Positions 46,295-56,809 of a DNA stretch of 64,000 bases are shown here, in pieces. The translations under genes and the position numbers were made by a program. Under the pieces are notes generated by a model. It was not told the origin of the DNA and made no database searches. It saw nothing but the letters and a program-made list of their open reading frames with translations. Positions within the stretch are counted from its first letter, which is position 1. Each line of letters begins with the position of its first letter. Origin of the DNA: Candidatus Poribacteria bacterium (lineage in GTDB: Bacteria; Poribacteria; WGA-4E; WGA-3G); NCBI GenBank assembly GCA_003635185.1, contig PYJA01000113.1, positions 22,645-86,644 of the forward strand. The letters are read 5' to 3'.

Positions 46295-46314
46295 TAACAA
46301 GAATAATTTTATAA

Positions 46315-46833
46315 ATGGAATTTACACTCAAAACATTTATTTTTTACGGTTTCGCGCTCATAACAATTGCCTCAGCACTCGCTGTGGTAACCGTCCGAAA
46401 CATTGTGCATGCGGCGTTTGCACTGATGGTCACGCTGTTTGGGGTTGCGGGACTGTATGTGTTTCTACAAGCCGATTTTCTTGCAGCAACACAGGTGATT
46501 GTTTACGTTGGCGGAATTCTGGTGCTTATCCTTTTTGGTGTTATGATGACAAGCGGACGATTAGAGATGCGTATCCACATTGAACGTGGTCAACTCCTAT
46601 TAGGCGGCGGAATTTCTCTTGCACTGCTTATGCTGCTTTTGACGGTGATTGCAAATACACCCAAATGGGAAAATCTTACCGATGATGGAACGGCATTTGA
46701 ACCGACAACAAAACGTATTGGCGAATTGATTTTGAATGAAAAATTTTTACTACCGTTTGAGGTTGCGTCTGTGCTGCTGTTAGTTGCGTTAATTGGTGCT
46801 GCCCTTATTTCTCGCAAGGAGGTTCGGGATTAA
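46315..46833 (+). CDS. nuoJ: NADH-quinone oxidoreductase subunit J
   Basis: VVTVRNIVHAAFALMVTLFGVAGLYVFLQADFLAATQVIVYVGGILVLILFGVMMT. Confidence 0.95.
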   Translation: MEFTLKTFIFYGFALITIASALAVVTVRNIVHAAFALMVTLFGVAGLYVFLQADFLAATQVIVYVGGILVLILFGVMMTSGRLEMRIHIERGQLLLGGGISLALLMLLLTVIANTPKWENLTDDGTAFEPTTKRIGELILNEKFLLPFEVASVLLLVALIGAALISRKEVRD

Positions 46834-46858
46834 ATCTCCGCTGTACCTGTAAAATAAA

Positions 46859-47191
46859 ATGAGTCTACAACACTATTTAGTAATCAGTGCAATTCTATTT
46901 ACACTCGGCATTTTCGCAGTGTTAACTCGGAAGAACGCTATCAGCATTCTGATGGGTATTGAGCTTATTCTCAATTCCTGTAATCTTAACTTCGCCGCTT
47001 TTTCGCGTTTTGTTGTACCGCCCGAAAACGTTGACGGTCTGATAATTCCAAATATTGATGGACAAGTAATCGCTATTTTTGGTATTGTCCTTGCCGCCGC
47101 AGAAGCAGCTGTTTTTCTTGCAATTATTCTCGCTATCTACCGTGAATTCGGTAGCATACGTCCTGATGAAGTGGATACCTTGAAAGGTTAA
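46859..47191 (+). CDS. nuoK: NADH-quinone oxidoreductase subunit K
   Basis: AILFTLGIFAVLTRKNAISILMGIELILNSCNLNFAAFSRF. Confidence 0.96.
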   Translation: MSLQHYLVISAILFTLGIFAVLTRKNAISILMGIELILNSCNLNFAAFSRFVVPPENVDGLIIPNIDGQVIAIFGIVLAAAEAAVFLAIILAIYREFGSIRPDEVDTLKG

Positions 47192-47202
47192 AAATAAAAA
47201 AT

Positions 47203-49413
47203 ATGGTTATTCCATTAATAAGTATCATCTTACTTTGCCCGCTTGCAGCCTTCGTGATTTTTGCGTTATTGGGTTTAGCAAAACGGAGTTTTCCACGACA
47301 AGACCTGCTGTCCACAGCGGCAATGCTCGCCGCGCTTGTATGCTCTTTTCTCCTCTTACGAGAAGTTGTCCCCGATCCAAAACCGCATACTGTGAATTGG
47401 ATTTCAGTTGGTGATTTCACCTTCTCAATGGGTTTTTATCTGGACAGTGTTACCGTAATTATGCTGATTGTTGTCACGCTGGTCAGCAGTCTTGTGCATA
47501 TTTTCTCAATCGGCTATATGCATGGGGATCCGAGGTATCCACGGTTTTTCGCTTACCTTTCGCTCTTCTCCTTTTCAATGCTGTTTTTGGTAGTATCGGA
47601 TAATCTACTCGGTATCTATATCGGTTGGGAACTTGTCGGTCTCTGCTCTTATCTGCTTATCGGTTTCTGGTTTGAAAAAGACTCTGCTGCGAATGCATGT
47701 AAAAAAGCATTCCTGACAACACGTGTCGGTGATGTCGGTATGTTCATCGGCATGATGATGTTGTTTGCCAAATTCAAAACGCTTTCCCTTTATGACGGAA
47801 CAGAAAACGGCATCTTTACACTTGTGGAAGGGTTAAGCGGCACAGGAGATATTATTTGGCTTTCTATCGCTGGTATTCTCATTTTTTGCGGAGCTATCGG
47901 TAAATCTGCACAGGTGCCGTTGCATACATGGCTGCCAGACGCAATGGAAGGTCCTACGCCTGTCAGCGCGTTAATTCATGCTGCTACAATGGTTGCCGCA
48001 GGTGTTTATCTCACGGCGCGGATGTTCCCGATTTTGACAGATACCTCATCTCTGGTAATTGCATACATCGGTGGAATAACTGCTCTTGTCGCTGCAACTA
48101 TCGCTATTGTCCGATTTGATATAAAGCGGGTTTTGGCATACTCTACGGTTAGCCAATTAGGATACATGATGTTAGCAATTGGGGCAGGTAGTTATGTTGC
48201 AGGACTTTTTCATCTTACTACGCATGCATTTTTCAAAGCGTTGCTGTTTCTCGGTTCCGGTAGTGTAATACATGCTTTCCACGCAATGCATGCCCATCAT
48301 GACGAAGATCACACAGATGGCGAAGCACATGAACATGATGACCACAGTTTAGTTCATGAACACGGATCCGAAATTCCACCTGACCAGGATATGCGGAACA
48401 TGGGTGGACTCCGCAGAAAAATGCCGTGGACCTTTGGCACTATGCTCGTCGCAACGTTGTCCATCTCTGGCGTGCCGTTCCTCTTTTCAGGGTTCTGGAG
48501 TAAAGATGCAATTTTAGGCGGTGTACTTGGACACGCAATGGTGTCACATTCACCCCATTACTACATTCTGTTTGGCATGGCACTCATTGCGGCGGGCATC
48601 ACGGCGTTCTATATGTTCCGACTAATCTTTATGACCTTTTTCGGTGAACCGCGCAATCAAGAGATGCACGACATGGCACACGAATCCCCCTGGGTGATGG
48701 TAGTGCCACTTCTCGTTTTAGCAGTACTCAGTATTCCTATCGTGAATCCAATCTGGTTCAACAAAGATTATGTAAAACCGCCACCACAATCCCATATTCA
48801 TGCGCCAGCACATGCGCAGCTCGGACCTGACACTAAAACAGGCGATGCGAACTCTGGTTTCGCATTCTTCTGGATTTCCGAGGCACAAGCAGCTGAAGAA
48901 GAGGGTGGAAAAAACACAGAAAAAGCAGATGATGCATATCGTATACACAAACTTGCACATAATATCGCAATGGTGTTATCAATCTGTGTCGCAGGTTTAG
49001 GCATACTGCTATCTTGGCTGTTTTACCATAGACGCAGGTTTTCTGCCGAATCTGTTGCAACAAAGTTTAGTCCCGTCTACAACCTATTTTGGAACAAATA
49101 CTACTTTGACGAATTTTATGATGGTGTCTTAGTTGCGCTGACGGTATGGAAGTCTCGGCTTTTTGCCCAATTTGATGGGGCTATCGTTGATGGGACCGTC
49201 AACGGTGTTGGAACGGTAACACGTCAAATATTCGCCGCCTTCATCGGCTTTTTTGATAATCGTGTCGTTGATGGCATTGTTAACCGTGTCGCAGAGGTTA
49301 CGTGGGCTGCTGGCGGCAGAATCCGAAGAATACAAACAGGCGCAATACAAACCTATCTCTTTGTCGTTCTTGGCGGGATAGTGTTGATAATTTTGATTTT
49401 CCGGGCATTGTAG
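47203..49413 (+). CDS. nuoL: NADH-quinone oxidoreductase subunit L
   Basis: NLLGIYIGWELVGLCSYLLIGFWFEKDSAANACKKAFLTTRVGDVG...PLHTWLPDAMEGPTPVSALIHAATMVAAGVYL. Confidence 0.97.
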   Translation: MVIPLISIILLCPLAAFVIFALLGLAKRSFPRQDLLSTAAMLAALVCSFLLLREVVPDPKPHTVNWISVGDFTFSMGFYLDSVTVIMLIVVTLVSSLVHIFSIGYMHGDPRYPRFFAYLSLFSFSMLFLVVSDNLLGIYIGWELVGLCSYLLIGFWFEKDSAANACKKAFLTTRVGDVGMFIGMMMLFAKFKTLSLYDGTENGIFTLVEGLSGTGDIIWLSIAGILIFCGAIGKSAQVPLHTWLPDAMEGPTPVSALIHAATMVAAGVYLTARMFPILTDTSSLVIAYIGGITALVAATIAIVRFDIKRVLAYSTVSQLGYMMLAIGAGSYVAGLFHLTTHAFFKALLFLGSGSVIHAFHAMHAHHDEDHTDGEAHEHDDHSLVHEHGSEIPPDQDMRNMGGLRRKMPWTFGTMLVATLSISGVPFLFSGFWSKDAILGGVLGHAMVSHSPHYYILFGMALIAAGITAFYMFRLIFMTFFGEPRNQEMHDMAHESPWVMVVPLLVLAVLSIPIVNPIWFNKDYVKPPPQSHIHAPAHAQLGPDTKTGDANSGFAFFWISEAQAAEEEGGKNTEKADDAYRIHKLAHNIAMVLSICVAGLGILLSWLFYHRRRFSAESVATKFSPVYNLFWNKYYFDEFYDGVLVALTVWKSRLFAQFDGAIVDGTVNGVGTVTRQIFAAFIGFFDNRVVDGIVNRVAEVTWAAGGRIRRIQTGAIQTYLFVVLGGIVLIILIFRAL

Positions 49414-49463
49414 TTAAAATACATAAAAATACTGCCTGATGGGATAAGGAGGATTCCCACTAA

Positions 49464-51005
49464 ATGTTATTATCTTTAATGATTTTTGTCCCGCTGCTTG
49501 GGATGATCGTTGTTTTACTTCTACCACGAGAGTCAGAAGAATTAATAAAACGCGTCACATTGGCTTTTACACTTATCCCACTGATACTTGCAGTCTACTT
49601 ATACATAACGCACAACCAACCTGATCTTGAGCATCTTTGGAAGCAGAATGTTCCTTGGATTGCAACATTCAATATCCAGTATCATGTCGGTATTGATGGT
49701 TTAAGCGCAATACTGATACTCCTCACCGCCCTCCTGGGACCGATCTGTGTGCTTGCTTCATGGCGCAATATTGAAAAGGGTATTAAGGCATATATGGCAC
49801 TGTTCCTGTTGCTTGAAACAGGGATGTTAGGCTTTTTCGCTGCGTTGGACCTGTTCCTGTTCTTTGTTTTCTTTGAATTGACACTGCTACCGATGTATTT
49901 CCTGATCGGTGTGTGGGGTGGACCGCGCAGAGAATATGCTGCTATTAAATTTTTCCTCTATACGCTATTCGGTAGTGTGTTGATGCTGGTAGCAATAATA
50001 GCGGTTTATCTTAACAGTAATGTGATCAACGGTATCGCAGCGGAGGCACGAACATTTGATATTCCGACACTCATTGAAAGAGCAGCAACTGAAGGGCATG
50101 CACTCGCCAATGGCACATTCCAAATGTGGGTTTTCCTCGGTTTCTTTATCGGTTTTGCTGTTAAAGTGCCAATCTTCCCCTTCCATACTTGGCTCCCCGA
50201 TGCACACGTTGAAGCACCCACAGCAATTAGCGTTATCCTTGCTGGTGTTCTTTTAAAGATGGGAACTTACGGGTTAGTGCGGATTAACATGGATATGTTA
50301 CCAGAAGGCATGGCGTTCTTCACTAATGGAGCTGGTTTCTGGGGTAATAGTCTTGCTTTACTTGGCTTTATTAATATTGTCTACGGGTCCTTTTGTGCGT
50401 TAGCGCAAACTGATTTTAAGAAGTTAGTCGCATATTCCAGTATCGGACACATGGGATTTGTGATTTTGGGACTTGCTGCAGGAAATGAAGTCGGTGTCAC
50501 TGGGGCGATCCTCCAGATGTTCAATCACGGTGTTATCAGTGCAATGCTTTTCCTACTTGTCGGTGTTCTCTATGACCGCGCACATCATCGTGAAATTAAC
50601 GGGTTTGGTGGTTTAGGAAATAGAATGCCTATCTATACAGGCATCACAACGCTTGCGTTTATGGCATCTCTGGGATTGCCCGGCTTAAGCGGATTTATTG
50701 GTGAAGCGTTCTCCCTACTTGGTGCTTATGAGAGATTCCCAACATTGGCTATTTTATCTACAATCGGCATTGTGGTAGGTGCGGCATACTTTCTTTGGAC
50801 GCTTCAACGTGTTTTCTTGGGGACACTCAACCCTAAATATGAAGCCCTTCCAGAAATCAATAGGCGTGAAATCCTGACTTTAGTACCGCTCGGAATTCTA
50901 ACCATTGTCCTCGGTATTTGGCCCCATTTCGCTATTGAAATGTTCAGCGAATCTGTTGTAGAGTTGACTACTAAAATTATGGGCACACTACAAGCGAATT
51001 TATAG
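49464..51005 (+). CDS. nuoM: NADH-quinone oxidoreductase subunit M
   Basis: FNIQYHVGIDGLSAILILLTALLGPICVLASW...FPFHTWLPDAHVEAPTAISVILAGVLLKMGTYG. Confidence 0.97.
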   Translation: MLLSLMIFVPLLGMIVVLLLPRESEELIKRVTLAFTLIPLILAVYLYITHNQPDLEHLWKQNVPWIATFNIQYHVGIDGLSAILILLTALLGPICVLASWRNIEKGIKAYMALFLLLETGMLGFFAALDLFLFFVFFELTLLPMYFLIGVWGGPRREYAAIKFFLYTLFGSVLMLVAIIAVYLNSNVINGIAAEARTFDIPTLIERAATEGHALANGTFQMWVFLGFFIGFAVKVPIFPFHTWLPDAHVEAPTAISVILAGVLLKMGTYGLVRINMDMLPEGMAFFTNGAGFWGNSLALLGFINIVYGSFCALAQTDFKKLVAYSSIGHMGFVILGLAAGNEVGVTGAILQMFNHGVISAMLFLLVGVLYDRAHHREINGFGGLGNRMPIYTGITTLAFMASLGLPGLSGFIGEAFSLLGAYERFPTLAILSTIGIVVGAAYFLWTLQRVFLGTLNPKYEALPEINRREILTLVPLGILTIVLGIWPHFAIEMFSESVVELTTKIMGTLQANL

Positions 51006-51014
51006 GAGAAGGGT

Positions 51015-52511
51015 GTGGATTACTTAGAAAATATTGAAAGCCTTGCCTATTTCAGCCCAGAGATACTCCTCGTCGTCTTTGCTGCTGCTGTGATTATCCT
51101 TGACCTCGTTGTGAAAAATAGAGAAAGTGAAAAGGTAGCATACCTCGCGCTTGTGGGGCTCGGATGTTCTTTAGTTGCGATTATCATTACGCATTCCGCT
51201 CTGGGCACTAACGAATCGAAAAACCTTTTTTGGGGCATGATTCGCTTGGATGGATTCGCAGTATTTTTCAAAATTCTGCTGCTTTTGGCAACTGCTGCTA
51301 CGATTCTTTTCTCCATCCGTTCTGAGGAACTTGATGTCCGATTGAAAGGCGAATACTACGCCTTATTGTTAGCCGTTACCTTCGGCATGTTCCTCATGGC
51401 ATCCGCTACAAATCTGTTGATGATATTCATTGCACTGGAAACGGTTAGTCTTACCTCTTACATTCTTGCTGGATTTTTGACGCACAGTCCACGTTCAAGT
51501 GAAGCAGCGTTCAAATATATCACTTATGGCGCCGTTGCATCTGGAACGATGCTATTCGGATTGTCCTTGATTTTTGGCATGGTAGGAACAGGTGACCTTA
51601 CCACAATTGGTCAGCAGCTTCCAGTGGTGCTTGCTTCAGGTGAAGTTACCGCACTCGGCGTACTGATTGCCATAACTTTTATTCTTGCTGGTATAGGTTA
51701 TAAAATCGCTTCGGTTCCCTTCCACATGTGGTCGCCCGATGTTTACGAAGGCGCGCCTATTCCGATAACAGCGTTTTTATCTGTCGCTTCAAAAGCCGCG
51801 GGATTTGCGCTGTTCCTTAGGTTTTTCTTCTCAGGATTTGGCAATTCAGAAGTTATGCAATCTATTGACTTAGGATTGTTGTTAGCGATAGTTTCCGCAC
51901 TCACAATGACTATCGGCAACCTTGCTGCCCTGCCACAACAGAATGTCAAACGCTTGTTAGCGTATTCAAGTATTGCCCATGGCGGTTACTTGTTGATGGG
52001 TGCTGTCCTGTTGACAAACGGAGACGCAGCAATTGTTAACAAGGGAATCGGTGCTATCATCTTTTATCTCATTGTCTACTTCTTTATGAACTTGGGTGCG
52101 TTTTATGTTGTCGTTCTAATTGCCAACGAAGCAGGCACTGAAATGATTGAAGGCTACCGTGGGCTTTCTTCTCGCGCACCTTTAGTCGCTGGTGCGATGG
52201 CAATTTTCCTTTTCTCGTTGACAGGCATCCCGTTTCTTGCCGGTTTCTTTGGAAAATGGGTACTGTTTACTGCCGTTATTGAAGGTAATTTATATTGGCT
52301 TGCGTTTGTTGGCTTGCTAAATAGTGTCGTTTCGCTTTACTATTACGCTCGTATTGTCAAGGCGATGTATCTTGAATCTGCCGAGGATACAGAGAGTTTC
52401 TCCTTTTCTAAAGGCACCTTTGCCCTGTTGACTGTTTTTGTCGTCCCCACACTTCTCATCGGACTGCTTAATATTTTCTACTCCCTCTCAGAAAAGATAA
52501 CACTGCAATAA
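51015..52511 (+). CDS. nuoN: NADH-quinone oxidoreductase subunit N
   Basis: GTG start; LETVSLTSYILAGFLTHSPRSSEAAFKYITYGAVASGTMLFGLSLIFG...VPFHMWSPDVYEGAPIPITAFLSVASKAAGFA. Confidence 0.96.
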   Translation: MDYLENIESLAYFSPEILLVVFAAAVIILDLVVKNRESEKVAYLALVGLGCSLVAIIITHSALGTNESKNLFWGMIRLDGFAVFFKILLLLATAATILFSIRSEELDVRLKGEYYALLLAVTFGMFLMASATNLLMIFIALETVSLTSYILAGFLTHSPRSSEAAFKYITYGAVASGTMLFGLSLIFGMVGTGDLTTIGQQLPVVLASGEVTALGVLIAITFILAGIGYKIASVPFHMWSPDVYEGAPIPITAFLSVASKAAGFALFLRFFFSGFGNSEVMQSIDLGLLLAIVSALTMTIGNLAALPQQNVKRLLAYSSIAHGGYLLMGAVLLTNGDAAIVNKGIGAIIFYLIVYFFMNLGAFYVVVLIANEAGTEMIEGYRGLSSRAPLVAGAMAIFLFSLTGIPFLAGFFGKWVLFTAVIEGNLYWLAFVGLLNSVVSLYYYARIVKAMYLESAEDTESFSFSKGTFALLTVFVVPTLLIGLLNIFYSLSEKITLQ

Positions 52512-52523
52512 CAGCAAATAGAT

Positions 52524-52552
52524 TGACAAGCAGCGTCTATTAGGGTATACTT
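52524..52552 (+). promoter_or_regulatory. Sigma70-type promoter upstream of tRNA-Gln
   Basis: TTGACA - 17 nt - TATACT immediately upstream of the tRNA. Confidence 0.65.
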
Positions 52553-52566
52553 AACACTAAGGTCAA

Positions 52567-52637
52567 TGCCCGGTCGTCTAATGGTAGGACGCATGGCTCT
52601 GGACCATGTAGTGAAGGTTCGAGTCCTTCCCGGGCAG
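52567..52637 (+). tRNA. tRNA-Gln(CTG)
   Basis: TGCCCGG...CCGGGCA acceptor stem, anticodon arm CATGG-CTCTGGA-CCATG, T arm GAAGGTTCGAGTCCTTC. Confidence 0.92.
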
Positions 52638-52699
52638 TCATTCTGTTATATGACGTTATATGACAGAGCAATGTCTATTGCAACCAGAGAGGAAACAAA

Positions 52700-53134
52700 A
52701 TGGAACGGGTAGAAACCTCACCTGAAGATTATATCGAGAACCAAGAACCAGAGATTAAGACGGTTTTAGCAGAACTCCACACGTTGATCACTACTGCTTT
52801 GCCAGATCAAGATTACTGTATGTGGGAAGGTGTTTTTTGGGGTGGTAGTGAGCAGCAAATCATCGGCTACGGCAATTTTTCCTACGTACGATCTGATAAA
52901 AAGAAAGTCGAATGGTTTCTCGTTGGGTTAGCACGACAGAAAAATTACTTCAGCGTGTATGTGAATGCAGTTGAAGGGAAAAAATATCTTGCTGAAATTT
53001 ACAAATCCCAACTCGGCAAAGTCAAGACTGGCAAAAGTAGTGTCAGTTTTCGGAACTTGGCAGATGTTAATCTTGATGTGTTGCGTGAGATGCTTGAACA
53101 CGCAGGAAGAATAACAATTGAAAACGAATCGTAA
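52700..53134 (+). CDS. DUF1801-like domain protein
   Basis: SPEDYIENQEPEIKTVLAELHTLITTALPDQDYCMWEGVFWGG...FSYVRSDKKKVEWFLVGLARQKNYFSVYV. Confidence 0.75.
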   Translation: MERVETSPEDYIENQEPEIKTVLAELHTLITTALPDQDYCMWEGVFWGGSEQQIIGYGNFSYVRSDKKKVEWFLVGLARQKNYFSVYVNAVEGKKYLAEIYKSQLGKVKTGKSSVSFRNLADVNLDVLREMLEHAGRITIENES

Positions 53135-53180
53135 ATATCGGGCAGTAGAACTGCACCAGTAAGGAATCTCAACATAATAC

Positions 53181-53252
53181 GCCGCTATCGTCTTGAGGTC
53201 AGGACGGATGGTTCTCAGCCATCAAACCGGGGTTCGAATCCCCGTAGCGGTA
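53181..53252 (+). tRNA. tRNA-Glu(CTC)
   Basis: GCCGCTA/TAGCGGT acceptor stem, anticodon arm GATGG-TTCTCAG-CCATC, T arm CCGGGGTTCGAATCCCCG. Confidence 0.92.
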
Positions 53253-53348
53253 TTTCTTATCCATAAGGGCGGGTGTATACTACCCGCCTGTAGTTTTAAC
53301 GCGTCAATCCTTCTTAACTCAGACTACTACACATTGGAGAATACACAC

Positions 53349-55412
53349 ATGCACGATACCCCTAAACACACCAATCGCTTAATTCATGAAACAAGTCCTT
53401 ATCTGCTCCAACATGCACACAACCCCGTTGATTGGTATCCGTGGGGTGAAAAAGCGTTGGAACTTGCTAAACGTGAACAGAAACCTATTCTTCTCAGTAT
53501 TGGCTACTCTGCCTGTCACTGGTGTCACGTCATGGAACGCGAATCCTTTGAAAATGAGGAAATCGCTGCAATCATGAACGAACTTTTTATCAATATCAAG
53601 GTCGACAGAGAGGAGCGCCCCGATTTAGATGAAATCTACATGAACGCTGTCCAAGTGATGACTCGCCACGGCGGTTGGCCTATGACTGTTTTTCTTACCC
53701 CTGATCTCAAACCTTTTTATGGTGGCACCTACTATCCACCAGAAGATCGATATGGCAGACCGGGGTTTCCAAAAGTGATGCACGCCGTGGCAGAAGCATT
53801 TAATGAAAAGAACGCACAGGTACTGGAACAGGCAGATCAAATCACAACGCAGCTCAATCAGATGAGTAATCTCGTGGATTCGCATGAGCGTGAACTGACT
53901 GAAGAGCTGATGACGAAAGCCTTTCAACATTACCGTTCCCAATTCGATGCGCAATACGGTGGATTTGGCAATGCCCCCAAATTCCCGCCGAGCATGAGTT
54001 TACCTTTTCTCCTACGATATTGGCATCATAGCGGTAACGCGTATGCCTTAGAGATGGCAGAACTTACGCTGCAAAAGATGGCGCGCGGCGGTATATATGA
54101 CCAACTCGGCGGCGGTTTCCACCGATATTCTACTGATGAACGTTGGCTCGTCCCACATTTTGAAAAGATGCTTTATGACAACGCGCAACTTGTTGTCGCC
54201 TATTTTGAGGCGTATCAAGCCACGCAAAACACCTTCTATTGTGACATAGCCACAGAGACATTAGATTATGTGCTGCGTGAGATGTACGATGCTGAAAATG
54301 GTGGTTTCTATTCCACACAAGATGCGGACAGCGAAGGGGTAGAAGGCAAATTTTTTGTCTGGGAACCTTTTGACGTGGAAGATATTATCGGAGAAAAGAA
54401 CGCTGAAATTTTCTGTGAATACTACGATATTACACCGCACGGAAATTTTGAAGGTGAGAATATCCTCCACGTTCAAACGCCACCAGACATCTTTGCCCGG
54501 AAATTGGGAATGGATCAAGAGGAATTGGAGTCACTTCTTACAGATGGCAAACAGAAACTGTTTGCGGAAAGAGAAAAACGGATCAAACCTGGGCTTGATG
54601 ACAAAATCCTAACCAGTTGGAACGGTATCATGATACGCGGGATGGCGATGGGATACCAATTGACAGGAAAATCTGAATATCTTACTGCGTGCAAAAAGTC
54701 TGCTGAGTTTGTCTTGACGACACTTTCTCAAGAGGATGGACTTCTGTTGCGCACCTACCGTGCTGGTAAAAGTCATCTCAACGCTTATCTTGAAGACTAT
54801 TCCTATTTCATTGCTGGTTTAATCGCGCTTTATGAAGCGAGCTTTGACCCGAAATGGCTGTCTGAAGCAGAACGGCTTGCACACCTGATGATTGACCAGT
54901 TTGGAGATGAGTCAGGCGATGGATTTTTCTTTACAGGCAAAGCGCATGAGGCACTTATCGTACAATCCAAATCTGCTTATGATGGTGCTACACCTGCTGG
55001 GGCATCCATGGCGATCCACAGTCTGTTGCGTCTTGCTAAACATCTGGACAAACCGGAATTCCACGACAAAGCAGTAGAGACGTTAAAACTCTATTTTCAC
55101 CAGATGGATGTAATGCCTTCGGGTTCAGGTCAACTGCTTTGTGAGTTAGCATTTCTGCTGTCAACACCGAAAGAAATCGCTATAATCGGTGAAAAAGATG
55201 ATGCGAAAACGGATGCAATGTTTGCAGCGTTGCACGGCATGTATCTGCCCAACAAAATCGTTGCTTTAAGTGAACCGACTGAGGAAACAACGTTACCCCT
55301 TCTCGCGAACAAACCACAGATCGATAACAGTGCTACTGCCTATGTCTGTGAGAATTATGTTTGCCAAGCTCCTACGACAGAAGTTGATACGTTTGCAGGA
55401 ATGCTTCAGTAA
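53349..55412 (+). CDS. Thioredoxin-like/DUF255 (YyaL/SSP411) family protein
   Basis: [66 protein letters not shown]; upstream ORF extension overlaps tRNA-Glu so ATG 53349 used. Confidence 0.95.
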   Translation: MHDTPKHTNRLIHETSPYLLQHAHNPVDWYPWGEKALELAKREQKPILLSIGYSACHWCHVMERESFENEEIAAIMNELFINIKVDREERPDLDEIYMNAVQVMTRHGGWPMTVFLTPDLKPFYGGTYYPPEDRYGRPGFPKVMHAVAEAFNEKNAQVLEQADQITTQLNQMSNLVDSHERELTEELMTKAFQHYRSQFDAQYGGFGNAPKFPPSMSLPFLLRYWHHSGNAYALEMAELTLQKMARGGIYDQLGGGFHRYSTDERWLVPHFEKMLYDNAQLVVAYFEAYQATQNTFYCDIATETLDYVLREMYDAENGGFYSTQDADSEGVEGKFFVWEPFDVEDIIGEKNAEIFCEYYDITPHGNFEGENILHVQTPPDIFARKLGMDQEELESLLTDGKQKLFAEREKRIKPGLDDKILTSWNGIMIRGMAMGYQLTGKSEYLTACKKSAEFVLTTLSQEDGLLLRTYRAGKSHLNAYLEDYSYFIAGLIALYEASFDPKWLSEAERLAHLMIDQFGDESGDGFFFTGKAHEALIVQSKSAYDGATPAGASMAIHSLLRLAKHLDKPEFHDKAVETLKLYFHQMDVMPSGSGQLLCELAFLLSTPKEIAIIGEKDDAKTDAMFAALHGMYLPNKIVALSEPTEETTLPLLANKPQIDNSATAYVCENYVCQAPTTEVDTFAGMLQ

Positions 55413-55431
55413 GAATTATAAAGGTATCATT

Positions 55432-56805
55432 ATGAGTCTGACAGTCCAGGTAAAAAACATCGGAATCATAAAACAGGCGAAATTTTCGTTGGGTGATTTG
55501 ACGATCATCTGCGGCGAAAATAATACTGGTAAGACTTATATTGCTTATGCGTTGTATGGGTTTTTAAGTTCTTGGCGTGAATTTATCCCTATTACGATTA
55601 GTGATGTGCAGATCCAGCACCTGTTTACAGAGAAAACCCTCAAGATTGATTTATCACGTACAGGCGATTGGATACTTTCGGATGCTTGTGAGAATTATAC
55701 TAAGCAGTTAGATGAAATTTTTGCTGCATCTAAAGGCACATTTCAGAATAGTGAATTTCACTTCTTATCAAATGAGATTGATATTTGTAGTGAAGAATAC
55801 AACGGAAGTTATGGATCGTTTCTTTTGTTTTCAAAGCGAGAAGGAAGTGAAGAACTTACACTAACTTTGAAAATGGAAAAAGGAAAGGAAAGGGAAATTG
55901 ATGCCACTATTGTGAGAAATGCTATCAACGTCATTATCAAAAACGCTCCTTTTTTTGATTCTGTACCTAAACCTTTTATCTTCTCATCTGAGCGGACTGG
56001 GGTTTCTATTTTCCGAAAAGAACTTGATTATGCTCGCAGCCGTTTGCTTGATGATGTAGCATACGCTGATAAAAATATAGATATGCGTCAGTTGTTGTCT
56101 AAAGCATACCAAAGTTATCCTTCTCCGATTAAAGAAAATATAGACTTTTCTCGCCGACTTGACGACTTTGTAAAAAATAAAAGTTTCATCGCTAAAGAAC
56201 ATCCTGATGTATTGGAAGACTTTGCGGACATTGTTGGTGGAGAATATGCCGTAACACAACAGGACCAACTCTACTATATTCCAAGGGGAACACAGACAAA
56301 ATTGACGATGGTCGAAAGTTCAAGTGCTGTCCGTTCACTTCTGGACATCGGTTTTTATTTGCGGCATATCGCTGAAAAAAGGGACTTGATTATGATTGAT
56401 GAACCAGAATTAAGCTTGCACCCCGAAAACCAACGCCGTATTGCCAGACTTTTTGCAAGACTCGCGAACATAGGTGTAAAAGTCTTCATAACCACGCACA
56501 GTGATTACATCATCAAGGAACTGAACACACTCATCATGCTCAACCACGACAAACCACATCTAAAAACAATTGCCGAAGAAAACGGCTATCAGGAAAGTGA
56601 GTTGATAAAAGCGGATCAGGTAAAAGTCTATGTGGCAGAAACAGCGTTGATGCCTTTGGAAGAGGGACAGCAAAAACGTAGGAGAGGGCACACACTCGTA
56701 CCGGCTAAGATCCATCCAAAGTTCGGCATTGAAGTTCCAAGTTTTGACAAAACAATTGATGAGATGAACAGAATTCAAGACGAAATTGTGTGGGGAGAAG
56801 AGTAA
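55432..56805 (+). CDS. AAA/OLD-like ATPase
   Basis: VKNIGIIKQAKFSLGDLTIICGENNTGKTYIAYALYGFL (Walker A) ... LIMIDEPELSLHPENQRRIARLFARLANIGVKVFITTHSDYIIKELN (Walker B, H-loop). Confidence 0.88.
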   Translation: MSLTVQVKNIGIIKQAKFSLGDLTIICGENNTGKTYIAYALYGFLSSWREFIPITISDVQIQHLFTEKTLKIDLSRTGDWILSDACENYTKQLDEIFAASKGTFQNSEFHFLSNEIDICSEEYNGSYGSFLLFSKREGSEELTLTLKMEKGKEREIDATIVRNAINVIIKNAPFFDSVPKPFIFSSERTGVSIFRKELDYARSRLLDDVAYADKNIDMRQLLSKAYQSYPSPIKENIDFSRRLDDFVKNKSFIAKEHPDVLEDFADIVGGEYAVTQQDQLYYIPRGTQTKLTMVESSSAVRSLLDIGFYLRHIAEKRDLIMIDEPELSLHPENQRRIARLFARLANIGVKVFITTHSDYIIKELNTLIMLNHDKPHLKTIAEENGYQESELIKADQVKVYVAETALMPLEEGQQKRRRGHTLVPAKIHPKFGIEVPSFDKTIDEMNRIQDEIVWGEE

Positions 56806-56809
56806 CTTC

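Noticed and set aside
53193-53348. N-terminal extension of the DUF255 ORF
   Set aside because: Overlaps tRNA-Glu and lacks family homology; ATG 53349 matches the conserved start
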